From Capricornis sumatraensis (Eukaryota; Chordata; Mammalia; Artiodactyla; Bovidae), in assembly GCF_032405125.1 (NCBI RefSeq), contig NC_091084.1, forward strand, positions 40,358,501 through 40,422,500: a stretch of DNA of 64,000 nucleotides. The letters are read 5' to 3'. Position numbers and translations under genes: made by a program. Positions within the stretch are counted from its first letter, which is position 1; the number at the start of each line of letters is the position of its first letter. Positions 1 to 13,500 of the stretch are shown here, in pieces. Under the pieces are notes generated by a model. The model ran no database searches. It was not told the DNA's origin and was given only the letters and a program-made list of their open reading frames with translations.

Positions 1-1250
1 GAGTTTTGTCTTGTATGGGACTCTTTGCACTCCCTGGACTTGAGTATTTCCTTTCTCATGTTAGGAAGCTTTTTACTATAATCTATTCGAGTATTTCTCA
101 GGTCCTTCCTCTCTTTTCCTTCTGGGACCCCTATAACATGAATGTTGGTGCATTTAATTTTGTCCCTGAGGTCTCTGAGACTGTCCTAGTTTCTTTTCAT
201 TCTTTTTTCTTTGTCGTGTTCTGTGGCAGTAATTTCCACCACTCTATCTCCCGCTCACTTACTCATCTTTCTACCTCGGTTATTCTGCCTTTGATTCCTT
301 CAAGTGTATTTTTCATTCCAGTTATTGTCTTGTTCATCTCTGTTCTTTAAATCTTCCAGCTCTTTATTAAACATCCCTTGTAGCTTCTTTGTGCTCATTC
401 TTCTTTGAGATTTTGGATTGTCTTTACTACCTTTACATTATTTTTCAGTTAGGTTGCCTCTCTCCACTTCAGTTGTTCTTGTGGGGTTTTATCTTGTTTC
501 TTCGTCTGGAATATATTTCTCCGTTGTCTCATTTTGTCTTAGTTTCTGTGTTTGTGGTCTCCTTTCCACTGGCTGGAGGATCATAGCTCCTCTTCCTTCT
601 GGTCTCTGCCCGCTGGTGGGTGAGATTGGTGCGGGGCCTTGTGCAGGCTTCCTGGTGAGAAGGACTGCTGCCTGCCCACTGGTGGGTGGAGCTGGGTCTT
701 GTCCCTCTGGTGGATAGGGCCACGTTAAGGAGTGTGCTTATAGGTGGCTGTGAGCTCAGTGTGGCTTGAGGCACCCTGTCTGCTGATGGGTGGGGCTGTG
801 TTCCTATCCTGCTGGTTGTCTGGCCCGAGACATGAACCCGAGTAGGGCCAGGTCTTGATGCCAGAATGGTGACCATCAGGAGAGCTCACGCCTGTCAGTA
901 TTCTCTGGGGCTTCGCCACTGGAGCTTCCCTTCCTGCCCCACCGTGAGTCATAGTGGCTCTCCAGCTCCTGTGGAGTTACTGCCTTGTGCTGGGTCCCAG
1001 TGTACATGAAACCTTGTGTGTGTCCTGCAAGAGTGAAGTCTCCATTTCCTCCAGCTCTGCAGACCTCCTGCACTCAAGGCCTCCTGGGCTTCAAAGCCAG
1101 ACCCTTAGGATGGAGAGCCTCTCTCTTGTGGGAAAACCTCTGTGATACAATTTTATTTTCTAATTTGTGGGCCATCCACCTGGTGGGCATGGGATTTGAT
1201 TATCTCATGAAAGTGTCCCTCCTGCCATCTCCTTGTGGCTTCTAAAGGCA
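1..1250 (-). mobile_element. L1 LINE, 5' region, runs off the left edge
   Basis: Read on the minus strand this matches the 5' UTR and start of an L1 element. Positions 1-480 resemble the L1 5' UTR/ORF1 junction (the antisense of the tccttcctctcttttccttc and tgaatgttggtgcatttaa segments). Positions 600-930 carry the repeated CTGGTGGGTG-like GC-rich motifs typical of ruminant L1 5' UTRs. The element's 5' end is near 1250 and the body would continue left of the window. Open frames across it are short and disrupted. Confidence 0.7.
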
Positions 1251-2049
1251 TTTTAATTTGAACATAGATTTTCTGTGCAAGACTTCATTGGGTGTTCTGG
1301 GGAACGGATAGATTTCCTTCCTACAAATTACTCAGTGTCTAGTGGGGGAAGATAAAGAGTGACAAAAACAAATGTCAAGACTGTAGAGTTAAGGCAGAGT
1401 GTGAGGAGTGTGCAAAAGTTGCCAAATCCAGCAGAAGTGATGGTTTTATATTCCTCCTGGAAAATCGGAGGGAGCTTAGCTTCTCAATTAGAAGTGATGT
1501 TTTTGCTGGAGCTTGATAGATTGGTAGGCTTTGGGGTGGCAAGAGAGGAGTAGAGTGAGATGTGGAAAGGCTGGGGAAAAGCCCAGGCAGAAGCACAGAG
1601 TTGGCAGCACACAGGGTGTATTCTGGGATTGGAAATTTAATCTAAAAGGATTTTAATGCAATTGAGAAAGAATGATAGAGTAGATTGGGGTTGGGTTGTG
1701 GAGGGCTTTAAATATAGTGGCCCTTCTGTATATAATGGGGAACCACCAGGCATTCTGAACAGGGATTGCCTGAATCCAGTCTTGTGATAGTAAGGATGGT
1801 GAAGTGTGGATTTCAGGAGGGGTAGTCAGGTAAGAGGTTATTGGAGTCATGAAATCTATTCTTTTTCTGTTTGTTCTGCCACTTTCTCTGAGCCTCTCTG
1901 GTCTTGCACCCATGTTACTGCAATGGCCTGTGAAGTAGTCTTTATTTCCATCTTGCCCCGACAAAGCCTTTCTGTCAGTGCAGCCAAAGGGATCTTTTTT
2001 AGACCATAAATTGAATGTTACACTGCTGCTTAAAATCTGTCGTCCTCTC
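1251..2049. other. SPON1 3' flank, no gene seen
   Basis: Unique or very old sequence. 1640-1810 has a weak resemblance to an ancient DNA-transposon or LTR-like repeat, but too diverged to name. No coding region is supported. Confidence 0.5.
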
Positions 2050-2440
2050 AATGCACTTGAAGTAGCATTTGAATCCCTTCCCATAGTGTACAAGGAAATC
2101 TTTTGCAGGATCTGTCATCTTCCTGCTTCTCACTTACATTCAAGCTGACTTGCTTTCTCACACCCTAGAACATGCCAGCTGTTTTCCAAATCACTTGCTT
2201 CACTCGATTGCTGGAATTAGCTGTTTCACTCTTGCTCTTGGCTTAGATGCCACCTCAGAGAGCCCTCTTGGACCACCTCATTCTAATATCACACTGCCCT
2301 GTATTTACTTCATGATACTTACCCACCATGTATAACTTAATATCATAAGCTCTGTGAGGGCAGAACTGTACCTGTTGGGTTTACTGCTTTACCCCTGTTG
2401 CCTGGCATGTGCTGAAAACCATTTGATAAATGAACAAGGG
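2050..2440 (+). mobile_element. L2 LINE 3' end
   Basis: Diverged 3' end of a LINE2. It has the typical order: a pyrimidine-rich coding remnant, a segment like 'gccacctcagagagccctcttggaccac', 'taagctctgtgagggcag', 'cctggcatgtgctg' and a final 'gataaatgaacaa'. This is an old mammalian repeat with no function visible. Confidence 0.65.
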
Positions 2441-5136
2441 GCACAGATAGCCTTCTAGTTAGAAGACACAATATATGGTGACTGTGGCAGGTACATACAG
2501 AGTTAGTCCAGGAGGCATTGAGGAATAGGGATTGATGTGTGAAAGAAGAGGCTGGAACTAAAAGCTGCAGATTTGGAACTGATCTGTTGTGAGCTAATGA
2601 TTGGAGAGGTAGGAGTGAATTGAGGCAGAAAGTGTGTTTGAGAGAACATCCAGGGTAAAATTTTTTGGGGAAACGAACATTCAGGAAATTAAAAGGCAGA
2701 AGAAAGCCAAGAGAAGCAGCCCATAATTGGAAAGACTCAGGAGACTGTTGTCAAGGAAGTTGAGGGTAGTAAAGAGCTTTGGGTGCTGTGCAAGGATTGG
2801 GGAATAAGGAGCAGCAGTGCGTGTTCAGAGGGTGCTGGTGAGTTTGAGAGATTCATTTTGGTCATCTGGTTATAGCGTGATTGAAGGAAAAGGAAGTGGA
2901 GGAAGGAAGCTAGGGTTACCATTCGGAGAAATTTTGTGGCCGAATCAGAGGCTGGTGGGCCAGCTGTCTTGCTTGATAGGGTAGGATGTTGGAGGAATAA
3001 GAAAATGAGCCAGTGCAGGGCACTCAGTCATAGACATGTAGGTATGCATGTCTTAGAAGTGGATATTCCCATTTGCATGCGAGATTGAGAAGCTTCTGGT
3101 TTGCGGGCGACATTCCTTTCTGACTGATGAATGAGGATGGCATAGGGCAGTGCTTCTCAGACTGAGGTGAAGGGCCAGTTTAAAAACAATTTTTTTTTTT
3201 TTTTAATCTCCACTGTCCTGGATACAGTGTACTAAATTTAATACCAAATATGAACTGTTAGAAAAATAATCATCCTCTGGGCTATTGTGGCAATGTCAAA
3301 TTAAAAGTTTCTGAATGCTTTTAATTTGTCTTTCGTTGTAGGATGGTAATGGTCGGTTTGTGGATGTTTTCAGGCTGTAGTCTCTCTCGGAGTGGCACTA
3401 ATGCAGTGTGTGAGGAGCAGGAGATCCAGGGATTTTTCATGAGTGGCCCATCTGAGTTCTTAGATGGGTTGGTAACTTCCAGGTTAAGATCACCCAGTAG
3501 GAGTTACATGCTTACACTAGCCAAAAGAGACTCATAAACTCTCAGTGTTGTAATCAGTAGTCTTGAATAAGATGTTGGTCCCTGTCCCTTCTAATACTTA
3601 AAATTCTTAATATTTGAAGTACACTGGATGTCTAAACACAGAACACTTTTAAACTATGAAAATTATTACCTTAAGTAGGAGTACCATTAAAATACGAGAA
3701 CTGTTAGCAGTAAGTTGTAAAGCCAGGAAGAAGGTAAGGACATATTCTGAGATTTATGAAGAATTTAGAGCAATATGGGAAAGTGATAATGAATGCTATC
3801 TCCTGTTAGGACATTACATTGAGTGAAAAGTCTGGAACTGCATTTTTCTCTGATGATAGCTGGGTGAAAGTTTTGCATCTGTATTTCTTTTTCCAGGACA
3901 TTTTCAGTCCTGAGTGATAGAAATACAGCTGAAGCCAGCTTCAACACAAAGCAGGCATTTCTTGGTGTACAAGGGAGCGAGGGACTGGTGGGGTAAAACT
4001 GGCGTTCAGTGACTCTCCTGCCAGGATACCATCAGGACTCGCTCTCAAGATAGAAAGTGGCAAATTGTGGAGGTGGGCAGAGAAATCCTTCAGTGTAAGA
4101 AAGCTTGTTAGCAAGCCTGAGGCCAGAAAAGGTAAAATAACACAGTGGTTTGAACCCAGGCTTCTTTCTCTGCCCAACAGAGCACAGTTAATAGTGTGTC
4201 TAAAGCAAGGATGCCATTATTTAAATTTGACATTTTAGTACAGATCTTTTGCTCACAGATTTCAAAGGATTTAAATTGAAAAATTATCTTCATGCTTGTT
4301 AGCATTCAGCTGCTATTTGTAGTTTGTTACAGCATTTCTTTTTCAGAAAGGACTATTTTATTTTCATTTATTCTCCCTATTTTGAGTAAGATAAAAAACT
4401 GAATTGTTCAGTTATGAAACTTAATAGCACCAAATAGTAGAATGTCCGTCTTTTTTGATGCTGTGTTGTAATTGGAGATTGTACATTTATGTTTATAATC
4501 CTATGTGGACTATACTGTCCCTTTCTTAAGGACGTAAATATTTAACTCTGAGGGGAAAGGGGGCCAACTGCACAGTCCTAGTACAGTTTAATATTTAACT
4601 CCTTTAAACTGAAACATGTGGGCTGTTTGTTAGGTCACAGAAGTAATTTGACATGGCAGATTTTTGTGTCTTGACATTTTAGCTGTGGACTTGACCTGGA
4701 TTAAAAGTTTCTGGAGAATTGTGGTCATATGAGAATGTATAGTATATCCTTACTTCCTGGAGTAAGTACACAGATCTTGACTATGTCTAAAACATGTTTA
4801 ATATACAAAGTCCAAATTAAAAATAGCACAACATCATTTAATTTTTTTTTAGTTCTGGGTCTGAAGAAGCCCAGGGTTTATTTTTATTTGCTACAACAGA
4901 GTATCTTCAAATAATGCATCAGCAAGGTGACAGGTGAGTGACCCCATTGTCTGATTGGGGAATATTACCTCTGATCTTATTTTCTTCATTTTAAAATGTG
5001 GATGTAAATTGAAGTCTTGAATAAGAGTGGTTTGGCCTTGATAAAAATACACACAATTATAGTTGTTCTTTGTATGGCAGTTTTTACTGGGTGTCTTATG
5101 ATATGTTTACTATCTCAAGTGGAAGTCCAAACAAAT
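2441..5136. other. Intergenic 3' flank of SPON1, no gene seen
   Basis: AT-rich unique sequence with a T-tract at 3190-3205. I see no coding exon, RNA gene or clear young repeat. RRAS2 is the neighbour I recall on this side in human, but nothing here matches it. Confidence 0.5.
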
Positions 5137-5163
5137 TTTATTTTGTAGTAAAAAGTCTTTATT
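5137..5163 (-). promoter_or_regulatory. Candidate SPON1 poly(A) signals (two AATAAA)
   Basis: Read on the minus strand, AATAAA occurs at 5163-5158 and again at 5142-5137. They lie about 2.2 kb downstream of the SPON1 stop codon. The doublet is the best candidate for the distal cleavage site. No transcript data are available here. Confidence 0.5.
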
Positions 5164-7356
5164 TCCAAAAGATTGGTTAACCAGAAAAACTGTAAACCAC
5201 CTAACACAAGACTTTGGTAAGAAAGAGATTTGACGTTTCGTATAAATTCCCCCTTGCAAACAAAAGAGAGTTAACACTTATGTAACAAGAAACATGTTAC
5301 CCATTCTTATTCATTAACCAGTTGCCTGGTTTTAAGTAAGTCTCCAAAATTTGGATTAAAATTTACCCAAATAGGGACCAAACAAGAACATGAGATACTA
5401 GGGTGGCTTGTTGTTACTTAGAAATTGCCACTCTGTGGAGCTTTGATTTTCATGGGTTGGGAGGAAGGATGCGTTTAGGTAGCTAAGAGTAATGTTGGAA
5501 AAGCAAGCAGATTGTAGATCAGGGCTTTTTCTTTTGTGCAAATAGAAATTAAACCTCTTATTTCTTTATATTTTGTACTGCTTTGTACAAGGGAGGAGAA
5601 AGCAGTTCACTTGAAGGATTAAAAAAATAATGTTGGAAACAAACAATCAGACCCCCAGAAAGCTCAGGAATGGGAATAGTGGTCCCTCCAGAATGAGGGT
5701 GCAAAAGGCATATCTCTTACTGAGTATGACTGAAATGGATAACAATTGTAAAAAAAAAAAAAAAAAAAAAGACCCAACCTTCTGAACACTGAATTAGTTT
5801 AAAACACGAAAGACAGACCCAATGAGTTTTTTATTGAATAGTCTCTCTCGTAGTTAAAACAGTACAGATTCAAGGCTGTAGCATATATATATATATAATG
5901 TTGTGTTTGGAATATCCTGATGTATTTAATGCAAATTCTTAAAGTAGTGTATTCAAAGCATTGTATGCATCTCATCCATGGTACATATTTGGATTAAGCA
6001 CGATAAAGAATGCCTGCAACAAGAGCAGAACAGTAATTTTAACAGTAAATGAATAAGTAGAAACTGCTGATGGACTTAAGTTGGTAAAATGTCCTTTTAC
6101 ACTAATCCTTGGTAGTCAGTCTCCCTGAATTTGGTGTGCTTGTGTTTGGAAGGGGATGGACAACCATGACCCTCCCTATGGTTGTGTCAGAGGACCAGAC
6201 CCTTGGTGTAGAGGGCTGATGTATGTAAGTTTGACTTCCCACCAGATTTTTTTGCTAACTTGATTCTGTGACATTCCTTTCTCCCTGGATTTATCTTGGT
6301 CTCTGAAACACTTTTTCCCCTCTACATATAAAATTTTATGACTATAAAAACCCTTTCAAGTTCTAAGATAGTATTTTTGCTGAAGGAATGGCTTGGTGGG
6401 CTGGAGACAAACTCGGCAGAATGTTTGCATAACTGAAAAAAAGGTTTTCTTGTTAGAAACTGGTTTGCTGATTTAAAAGTCTGTGTTGGAAGGTTTAAAA
6501 AAACTCAAGCCTGGGACTGCTCTAGAGGCCAATTTTGCTGCTGTGGTTCTAGTAAGGGTCTAGGATCTGGCTTCCTAAGAGAATTATATAAAAAAAAAAA
6601 CCCAAAAGAAGGGACTAATAATTTCTAGACTCAGTATGTTTTACCTCAGGTGTAAGAACTGGTTATATTTTTTTTAAAAACCAGCCATCATTTCTTTCCT
6701 TTGGAGTATCAGGAACCACCAGTATTAGGGGTTGAGATACTGGATTCAGAATTTCTCAGTGAAAGAAGAAAAGCCACCCAACATCAGTGCTTCTCTTCAT
6801 GTTTGCCAGCTGTTTTCCCCAAGAACTGCTGATGACTGAGGAGACTCAACAAGGGACCCTAAAGTTCCACTAAATGAGGAGAGGCAAGCAAGCAGGCCAC
6901 AGGCAAGAATGAGGGGAATCTGCTCTCACTCCCACCCAATCAGGAAAGTCTCCCTGCTGCTGCGCCCTGGCACCGACGCACAGGGTCAGCTGCGGGCACA
7001 GCTGCCTCTCCATGTTGGGGAGGCCGGGGTCTCTGTCCTGCTGCCCAGGTGGATGCTCGAGAGGGACACGTTCTGTTCAGCACAGGTGACTGACACTACT
7101 CACTTGTGCTGGAGGAGGGCCAGCTAAGGATGAGGGAGCCCCGCACGCCCCTGCCCTGATCCCCACTCTCTGTGCCCACCAAGAAGTGTACAGAAGGGTG
7201 GCCCTAGCATCCACAGGACTACTGGGCAGACCACCCTGCAGAAATGAAAACTAGTGTACACAATTTAAACTGCCTTAAACAAACAAGCAAACAAACGATC
7301 CAGCCATTGGTGCCTCTGGGGGTCTAGAGTGCAGCCCTGGGACACGTGTACCCTGG
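5140..7356 (-). other. SPON1: SPON1 3' untranslated region (inferred extent)
   Basis: Sequence after the stop codon is free of recognisable ruminant repeats for about 2.2 kb. It is AT-rich, with poly(A)/poly(T) tracts near 5750-5770, 6590-6600 and 6667-6676 and an (AT)n tract near 5885-5898. The length agrees with the roughly 2.2-kb 3' UTR I recall for human SPON1 mRNA. The end point is set by two AATAAA signals on the minus strand at 5163-5158 and 5142-5137. A shorter form could use the signal at 5835-5830. Confidence 0.6.
5830..5835 (-). promoter_or_regulatory. Candidate proximal SPON1 poly(A) signal
   Basis: AATAAA on the minus strand (TTTATT on plus), about 1.5 kb after the stop codon. 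It could support a shorter 3' UTR form. Confidence 0.35.
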
Positions 7357-7520
7357 TTAACACGGATGGACGTTGCACGCTCTGATCTCCTTCTTGTCTT
7401 TGCAGCTGGTAAACTGGGAGCTTTTGAACCTCTTCTTCACAGTCATGTAGCGTTCCTGGATCCCTCCTCCGCACAGTTTGGTGCATTCTGACCAGGCTGT
7501 CCAAGGGCGCATCCTGCAGC
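7357..7520 (-). CDS. SPON1: SPON1 last coding exon: TSR6 and stop
   Basis: The coding part of the last exon is 164 nt: two bases completing a glycine, 53 codons from CRMRPWTAWSEC to CNVHPC, and TAA at 7359-7357. TSR6 has WTAWSEC and six cysteines. CTKLCG has leucine at the O-fucose acceptor position, so this repeat should not be fucosylated there. The basic run VKKRF falls within the repeat. The acceptor is tttcag at 7521-7526. The exon continues into the 3' UTR. Confidence 0.97.
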
Positions 7521-10500
7521 CTGAAAGCATAAGGCCTGATTAGGCCAGCAGACATGGCGAGAACAACAAGGAGGCTGAACTCTAGTAGTCAAACCTAGGT
7601 AGTTGTCTGGACTGCTCTGCTTTTGTATGTAATACTTTGTTGAGTTCTTATTAAGTTATTAGAGTTCTTATGACATATGTTAGCTCATAGGTGATTGACT
7701 ATTAAAATGGTCCATTAATACTTTGTAGCTCTTCCCCATCAAGGAGCAGAGTCTCCTCCTCTACCCCTAGAATCTGGGTTTGGCTGTATGACTTGCTTTT
7801 GGCCAGTGGGACACGAGCAAGCATGGCTTGGAAAAAAGCCCTTGGGAACCTTTTCCACCACTGTGTAAGCAAGTGTGGCTATCTGCTGGAGAGACCAGTT
7901 GGAGAGAGGCCCCAGAAACACAGGTGAGACCATTCTAGACCTTCCAGCCCACCACCTGACAGCAGCCACTCAGATAAGCCTAAGCTAAATCCCGTAGGAA
8001 TCATCCAGCTAAGTCAATCCAAGTAACTGCCCTACAGAATCCTATAAATTTCATTTGTTTTGGAGTGGCTCATTAATGCAGCAACCAGCCAAGGAGCAAG
8101 TAACCACTTCCCTCTAATGCTTTGCTCTCCCAAGTACTTAGCTTCCCCAGTATCAGGTAAACTCAGGTATAGTTGATTATTTTTCCCGTGTAAATAGACT
8201 TGCCTTTCTCAAAGAAAACTTCCCTGACCCCAAGATTAGGTTAGATCTTAATTAAAAAAAAAAAAAATCACTATGTATACTAGGTTGGTGTGAAGATGAT
8301 TGTGGTTTTGCATTGTTGAAGTTTGTCACTTGATACTGGAATGCATTCTAAATAGATGTGGTTATGTCGTACGTCATTTTTATGCACATTTCTCAACTTT
8401 TTTGTTTTGCTAATGACTTATTACTTGCTATTGGTTTTATATTTAATATTAGACTATGGAAATGATATTAGGCAAAAAGCTATTCCCAGCTATTGTTTCA
8501 TTGTTTTGCTGATATTGCGCTCTTGGTTGGGACCAGCTTCTTCAGCAGTGAAGCCCTAAGTGGGATTTTTTTTTTTTTTAAGTTTTGGAACTCCTTAAGT
8601 TATACTGAAGGAGGGGGACACATAAGCTTTCTCCTTGTCTACAGAGAAAATTTAAACCAGTCTTTGGGCTTCTGTTTTTGCCACCTCCAGACCACTCAAC
8701 ACAGGCCTATTAAAGTCAGTCTGTTACTTAAAACCTTCACCTGCAGGATCAAGTCCTCAGCAGCCAGTAGACCTTTCCTGGTCTGGTCCCTGTCCTCTGT
8801 CTGCGGCCTGGTTTCCTGCCTCCCCCTATACTGTGTGTTCTTCTAGAGCCCACTTACCACTTGGACGTATCTTGTTCTTGGGTTTCTCCGTGCCTTTGCA
8901 ATAACAACGCCTGCTCCCTTGAAACACCCTTCTTTTACTAGCAGACTCCTACAAGACCCATACTGCTTTGACATCTCCCTGAACGCCGGCCCACACTTCG
9001 GGGCAGTACCTGGAAACTGGTCCCCGTCCGACTCCTCCCTCAGCTGCTCACTCCTCCGGCTCTCTCGGGCCTCCCTCCAGCGCAGGTTCTGGACGGATGG
9101 ATTTCGGAGGCATTTCCGGATGCGGCACTTTTTCCGCTGTACAGTCTCTGGGCAGGGTGCGCCTCCAAACTGAGGCTCCATCTGGATCATGCGGGTTCGA
9201 ATCATGTGTCCTTTCCCACACGACTTGTTACATTCCGACCACTGAGACCACTCCGTGAGCTCACAGTCAATGGCTGGCAAGACACAGATGGGCATGAGTG
9301 TAGCTCTCGTCTGAAACAAGGTCTGTATACTTAACTGTTCTTTGAACATCTCAACACAAGCCTCTGGAAAATGCAGAGCAGGTCCTGTTACCCCGTTCTT
9401 ATGGAAGAAGAAGCTGAGGCTCATGGGAAAGACTGACGATCCAGTCCACATGGTTGGTAAGCAGTGGAGGCAGAATGGGGCCCCAGTTGAAACCCACATA
9501 CCCTCTTTATGATTTGAAAAGGCTTTTGGAGGGACTTTAAAGATTAGCTCAGAGCCTTTTGCTCTCTCTAAGCTTCTAGAGTGTTGTCAAATTAGCCTCA
9601 GGTGGCACAGACCAGCTTTCCACAGCCAAGGACCCTGATTCCCTGAGGGAAGGCACAGCTCACTGGTGCCATTTACCCCTGTGGACTAATGCTAAGGACA
9701 CTGTGACTTTTGCAGTAAGAGCCAGGCAGCGCCTCTTGCTCTCACATCATCCTGGGTCTTCTGGCAATCATCAAAACACAGAAGTCAGAGACAGAAAATG
9801 CAGTAGGGAAGGACCAAGTGGTGTCATGGCTTATTCAGCCAGTTCTCATGAAGCCAGCATTTCACACACGTGGAGGAAAGCTAACACCTCTGAGTGATTC
9901 TCAGGATGTCTTCTAGGGAGGCAGATGATTCCAAATTGCACTGTCTCTGCAAAGTAGGGGCCAGGCTGGCTGGATCTACAGAGAACTCATGTTGTTCATG
10001 GTCTGCCCTTCTCTCCCTGTGGGAGCTCCAGCAGCTTTCCCATCTACAACATAGGGATAACAATATTTTTCTTAATAGGTTGTGAGGACTGAGTGAAGTA
10101 ATAATACTCTCAGCCCAGTCCTGGCCCACAGTGAGTGTTCCATAAATGTTCTTTTTCTTCTCCCTCCATTCACTGGGCCCTGTGGATATAGTTTTGTTTA
10201 AGTTGGTAACAGCATCTCACAAGATTCCAGAGCCCCAGCTCCGATGAGCTGTGGAGGCTCACACTTCCTTGGTGGGCTCAGCACTTTGTACTAGTTATAT
10301 GGTTTAATTCTCAGAGCAGATGAGGGAGAGGGTTGCTAAATAATGTGCTGAGATTTATACAGCCAGTAAAGGGACAGAGCTGGGATCTGCCCCTGGGCAG
10401 GCAGCCTGAGTAATTGCAAGGGAGAGGAAGCACAGAGGCTGCAAGTGCATTTCAGAGGAAGCCAGAAAAACAGATCCTAGCAAACGAGTCTGATTTTCCA

Positions 10501-13500
10501 CCACCTGAAGAGAAGTTCTCTGGGAAGACTAACCAGAAAAATGGGCTGTCTCCTTAGATAGTAAGTTCAGCTGGTCATAGAGATTTGAGAATAGATGAGG
10601 GTGGGTATGGGGCTTTTGAGGGCTCTACTTGCTGGCCTGTCTTCATATCAGGGAACCACTGGTTTAATGTCCACCTTCTGGTCATGGGTAAATTGGTCAT
10701 GGGTGGGGAGGAATAGAATTTAAAAATGGAAAAACCCATGGGTCAAACTGGCCTCTAAATTGAGGGAGGGGTGGTGAGTGGGGAACTACAAAATTAAATT
10801 TTATTGAACCTGTGCCATTTTCCATCTAAGTCTCCTGTTGTTTAGACTTAACAGCAGTTTGGGTGTCTCACAGACAGTAGTGGGATTCTCCAACTAGCAG
10901 TCATACACAGGACCTAGCAACATGAGCAGCGTGCAGGCCTGGTAAAGAGGAGGAGAGGTGGCTCCCAGGAGCGCCAGGACTTACGGCATTCAGGCAGCAT
11001 GCACTTCTCCACCTGCTCCAGCTCCTCATTACAGTCCCCGAGTTCGGCTAGAGACTTGAGCATCCGCTGGCGGGTCCGCATGCCCTTCCCACAGGTCACG
11101 CTGCAGTCGCTCCACTCGGACCACAGGGATAGCAAGCATGGGATGGTGTCTAGACCAAGAGCCAGGTTTGCCACTGAGAACTGGCTCCCTTTGCCTTCTT
11201 TGATCTGGTGCCCCTCTACCCTTTGTCCCCCACTCAGGCCCCTTGAGTAAAGTGAAATTGACTAGTGGGTTTAGATAACCCAAGTGACCTTTATGGAGCC
11301 AGGAGTGGCTCAGCAAACCACTAACTGTTCTTGTCATTCTGCATCTCCCCTGGCCCAGATGGAGCTCATAATGTGGCTCCGTTATACGAATACACACTTC
11401 CCCACTTGAAACACCCCGAGGGTCTGAATAGGGTCTTACTAGAGACAGAAACATTCCACATGCCCCAAGAACTATGCACTAAAAGATAGGCTCAATGATG
11501 TGTTTTTGGACACTTGGGTGCTAAAATCCCTAGCATGTGTGCCTCTCTGTAGTGATGTGTGGGCATATAACATTTGTGTGTAGAGCAGATGTGTTGCTTT
11601 ATGGGGCCACAGGCAAGTCCAGCAGAGCAAGAAGGGGAATGTACAACCTGCCTACATGTATAACCTCTGGAAAAGATACTCTGGGGTCCTATAAAATCAC
11701 AGTTACAAGTGAATGCTGTCTAGAGGCCACCAGCTTGCCACCTCAGCATTGCTTCTTCAAAGGAGGTCACTCTCTGTGGGTCTGGATGATGTCCACACAC
11801 CCATAGCTCTCATCTTACAGGGGAAGTGCCCTGCCAGGAAGGGTGCCCATATTTCCCCCTGCACCTGCGCAGCCTCGACAGTGATACCCAGTGCTGAGGG
11901 CCTCCATCCTCTCCCCCAGCGCCCCCACCCCCACGCCCACTCACGGCACTCGGGCATCATGCACTTCTCCGCCTGAGATGTCTCAGCCTTGCACATGGAG
12001 CCGTCTGCGGGGCTCATCTTGACCATGCGATGCCGCTTCTTCATGCCCATCCCGCAGGTGGCGCTGCACTCGTCCCACTCGCCCCACTCGGTCGTCAGGC
12101 AGCTGCTGGGAGCTGGGGAATCCGGTGGTCGTGTCAGCAGCCCCAGCCTCAGACCCCGCGCCTGTCCCACCCTGGCACCCCACTCACAGCACTCTTCGTT
12201 GACCGTGCACTTCTCTGTCTCCTCGGTGGGCAGCGTGCACACGGAGCCGTCCTCTGGGAACTGCTTCACGTATCTCTCCCGGGACCGCATGCCGGCGCCG
12301 CAGGAGATGCTGCAGGGCGACCAGGTGATCCACTCGGACATGGTGCACGTGGAGCCGTCTGCAACAGGGAGCGGACACTGCAGCCGCGGCGGCACGCGGC
12401 TGGGACTCGCGCCACTGACGGAGCTAGCTCCCCCAAGGGCAGAAATTACACGGTCAGCTGGCATGCAGGGGCATTTGGGCAACTGAGGATGGAAGCCAAA
12501 GTAAAGGGCACATATTTTTAAACCAGGAATTGTTCTTTAAAGGAAATGTCTTTCTCCAGGTGCATGGAGCACTGGGGATTACTCCTTCACTGGACAATAT
12601 ATTTGAAAGATGTTTAGATGGATAAGAGAGTGATATATGCCTGTTTAGTTCTAAAGAAGGATGAGGGATATGAAGTCATCCATCCATCCATCTACTCATG
12701 TCAATTAAAATTTACTGACTGCTTAGTGGTATGTGGTGACTGAGGTTAAAAAGATGTGTATAGTATGGATTTTAATCTTCTCCAGAAAGAGATGGGCACA
12801 TAAACTGGCAATAATTTTAGGTATTGAAAATATGACAGCAGATGTAACCCCAGGGAATTGGAGGGGGAGAAGCTCCTTGGAGTTCTGGGGTGGATTTCAC
12901 ACAGGAGGGCACTTTGGTTGGGTGGAGAATATCGGTATTTAAGGTGAAGGGACTAGCTCTTGCAACAACCTGTCTGGAGTGTGTTGTGTGTGCCACTGGG
13001 AGATGAAGCTAGAAAGAAGGATGGAAATCTCAGTATGAGGCCAGCTTGCACACACCCACAGTCACGTACACAGGAGTGAAGGCTACGTGTTGTTACCAAA
13101 CCTATGGACAGTGTTGCTAGACAGTGCTGGTGGAAGACAGCTGGAACCCCTGTTAGACCCAGGGAGATTCTGACATGTCCTTCAACAAGGATGAACCTAA
13201 GGACATTATGCTGAATGAAATAAACCAGTCAAAAAAAGGACAAATACTATATGATTCCACTTGTATGAGATACCTAGAATCTTCAGTTCTTTAAAAGCAG
13301 AATGATGGTTGCCAGGGGCTGGGGATCAAGGGACTGGAGAGTTAGTGTTTAATAAGTCTAGAGTTTGTTTTGTGAGATGGTAAAGAGTTCTGGAGATGGA
13401 GGGTGGTGATGTTTGCATAATTATGTGTGTGTGTGTGTATACGGAACACCACTCAACTGTCCAATTAAAAATAGTTGGTAAATTTGCTGCTGTATACCAC

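Noticed and set aside
8843..9499. A 218-codon minus-strand frame containing TSR5
   Set aside because: Only 9010-9273 is exon. The rest is intron that happens to stay open; clear acceptor and donor sites define the true ends.
11989..12521. Two overlapping plus-strand open frames of about 165 codons opposite TSR2/TSR3
   Set aside because: They are the antisense of GC-rich SPON1 exons. No domain, no splice logic and no independent codon signal.
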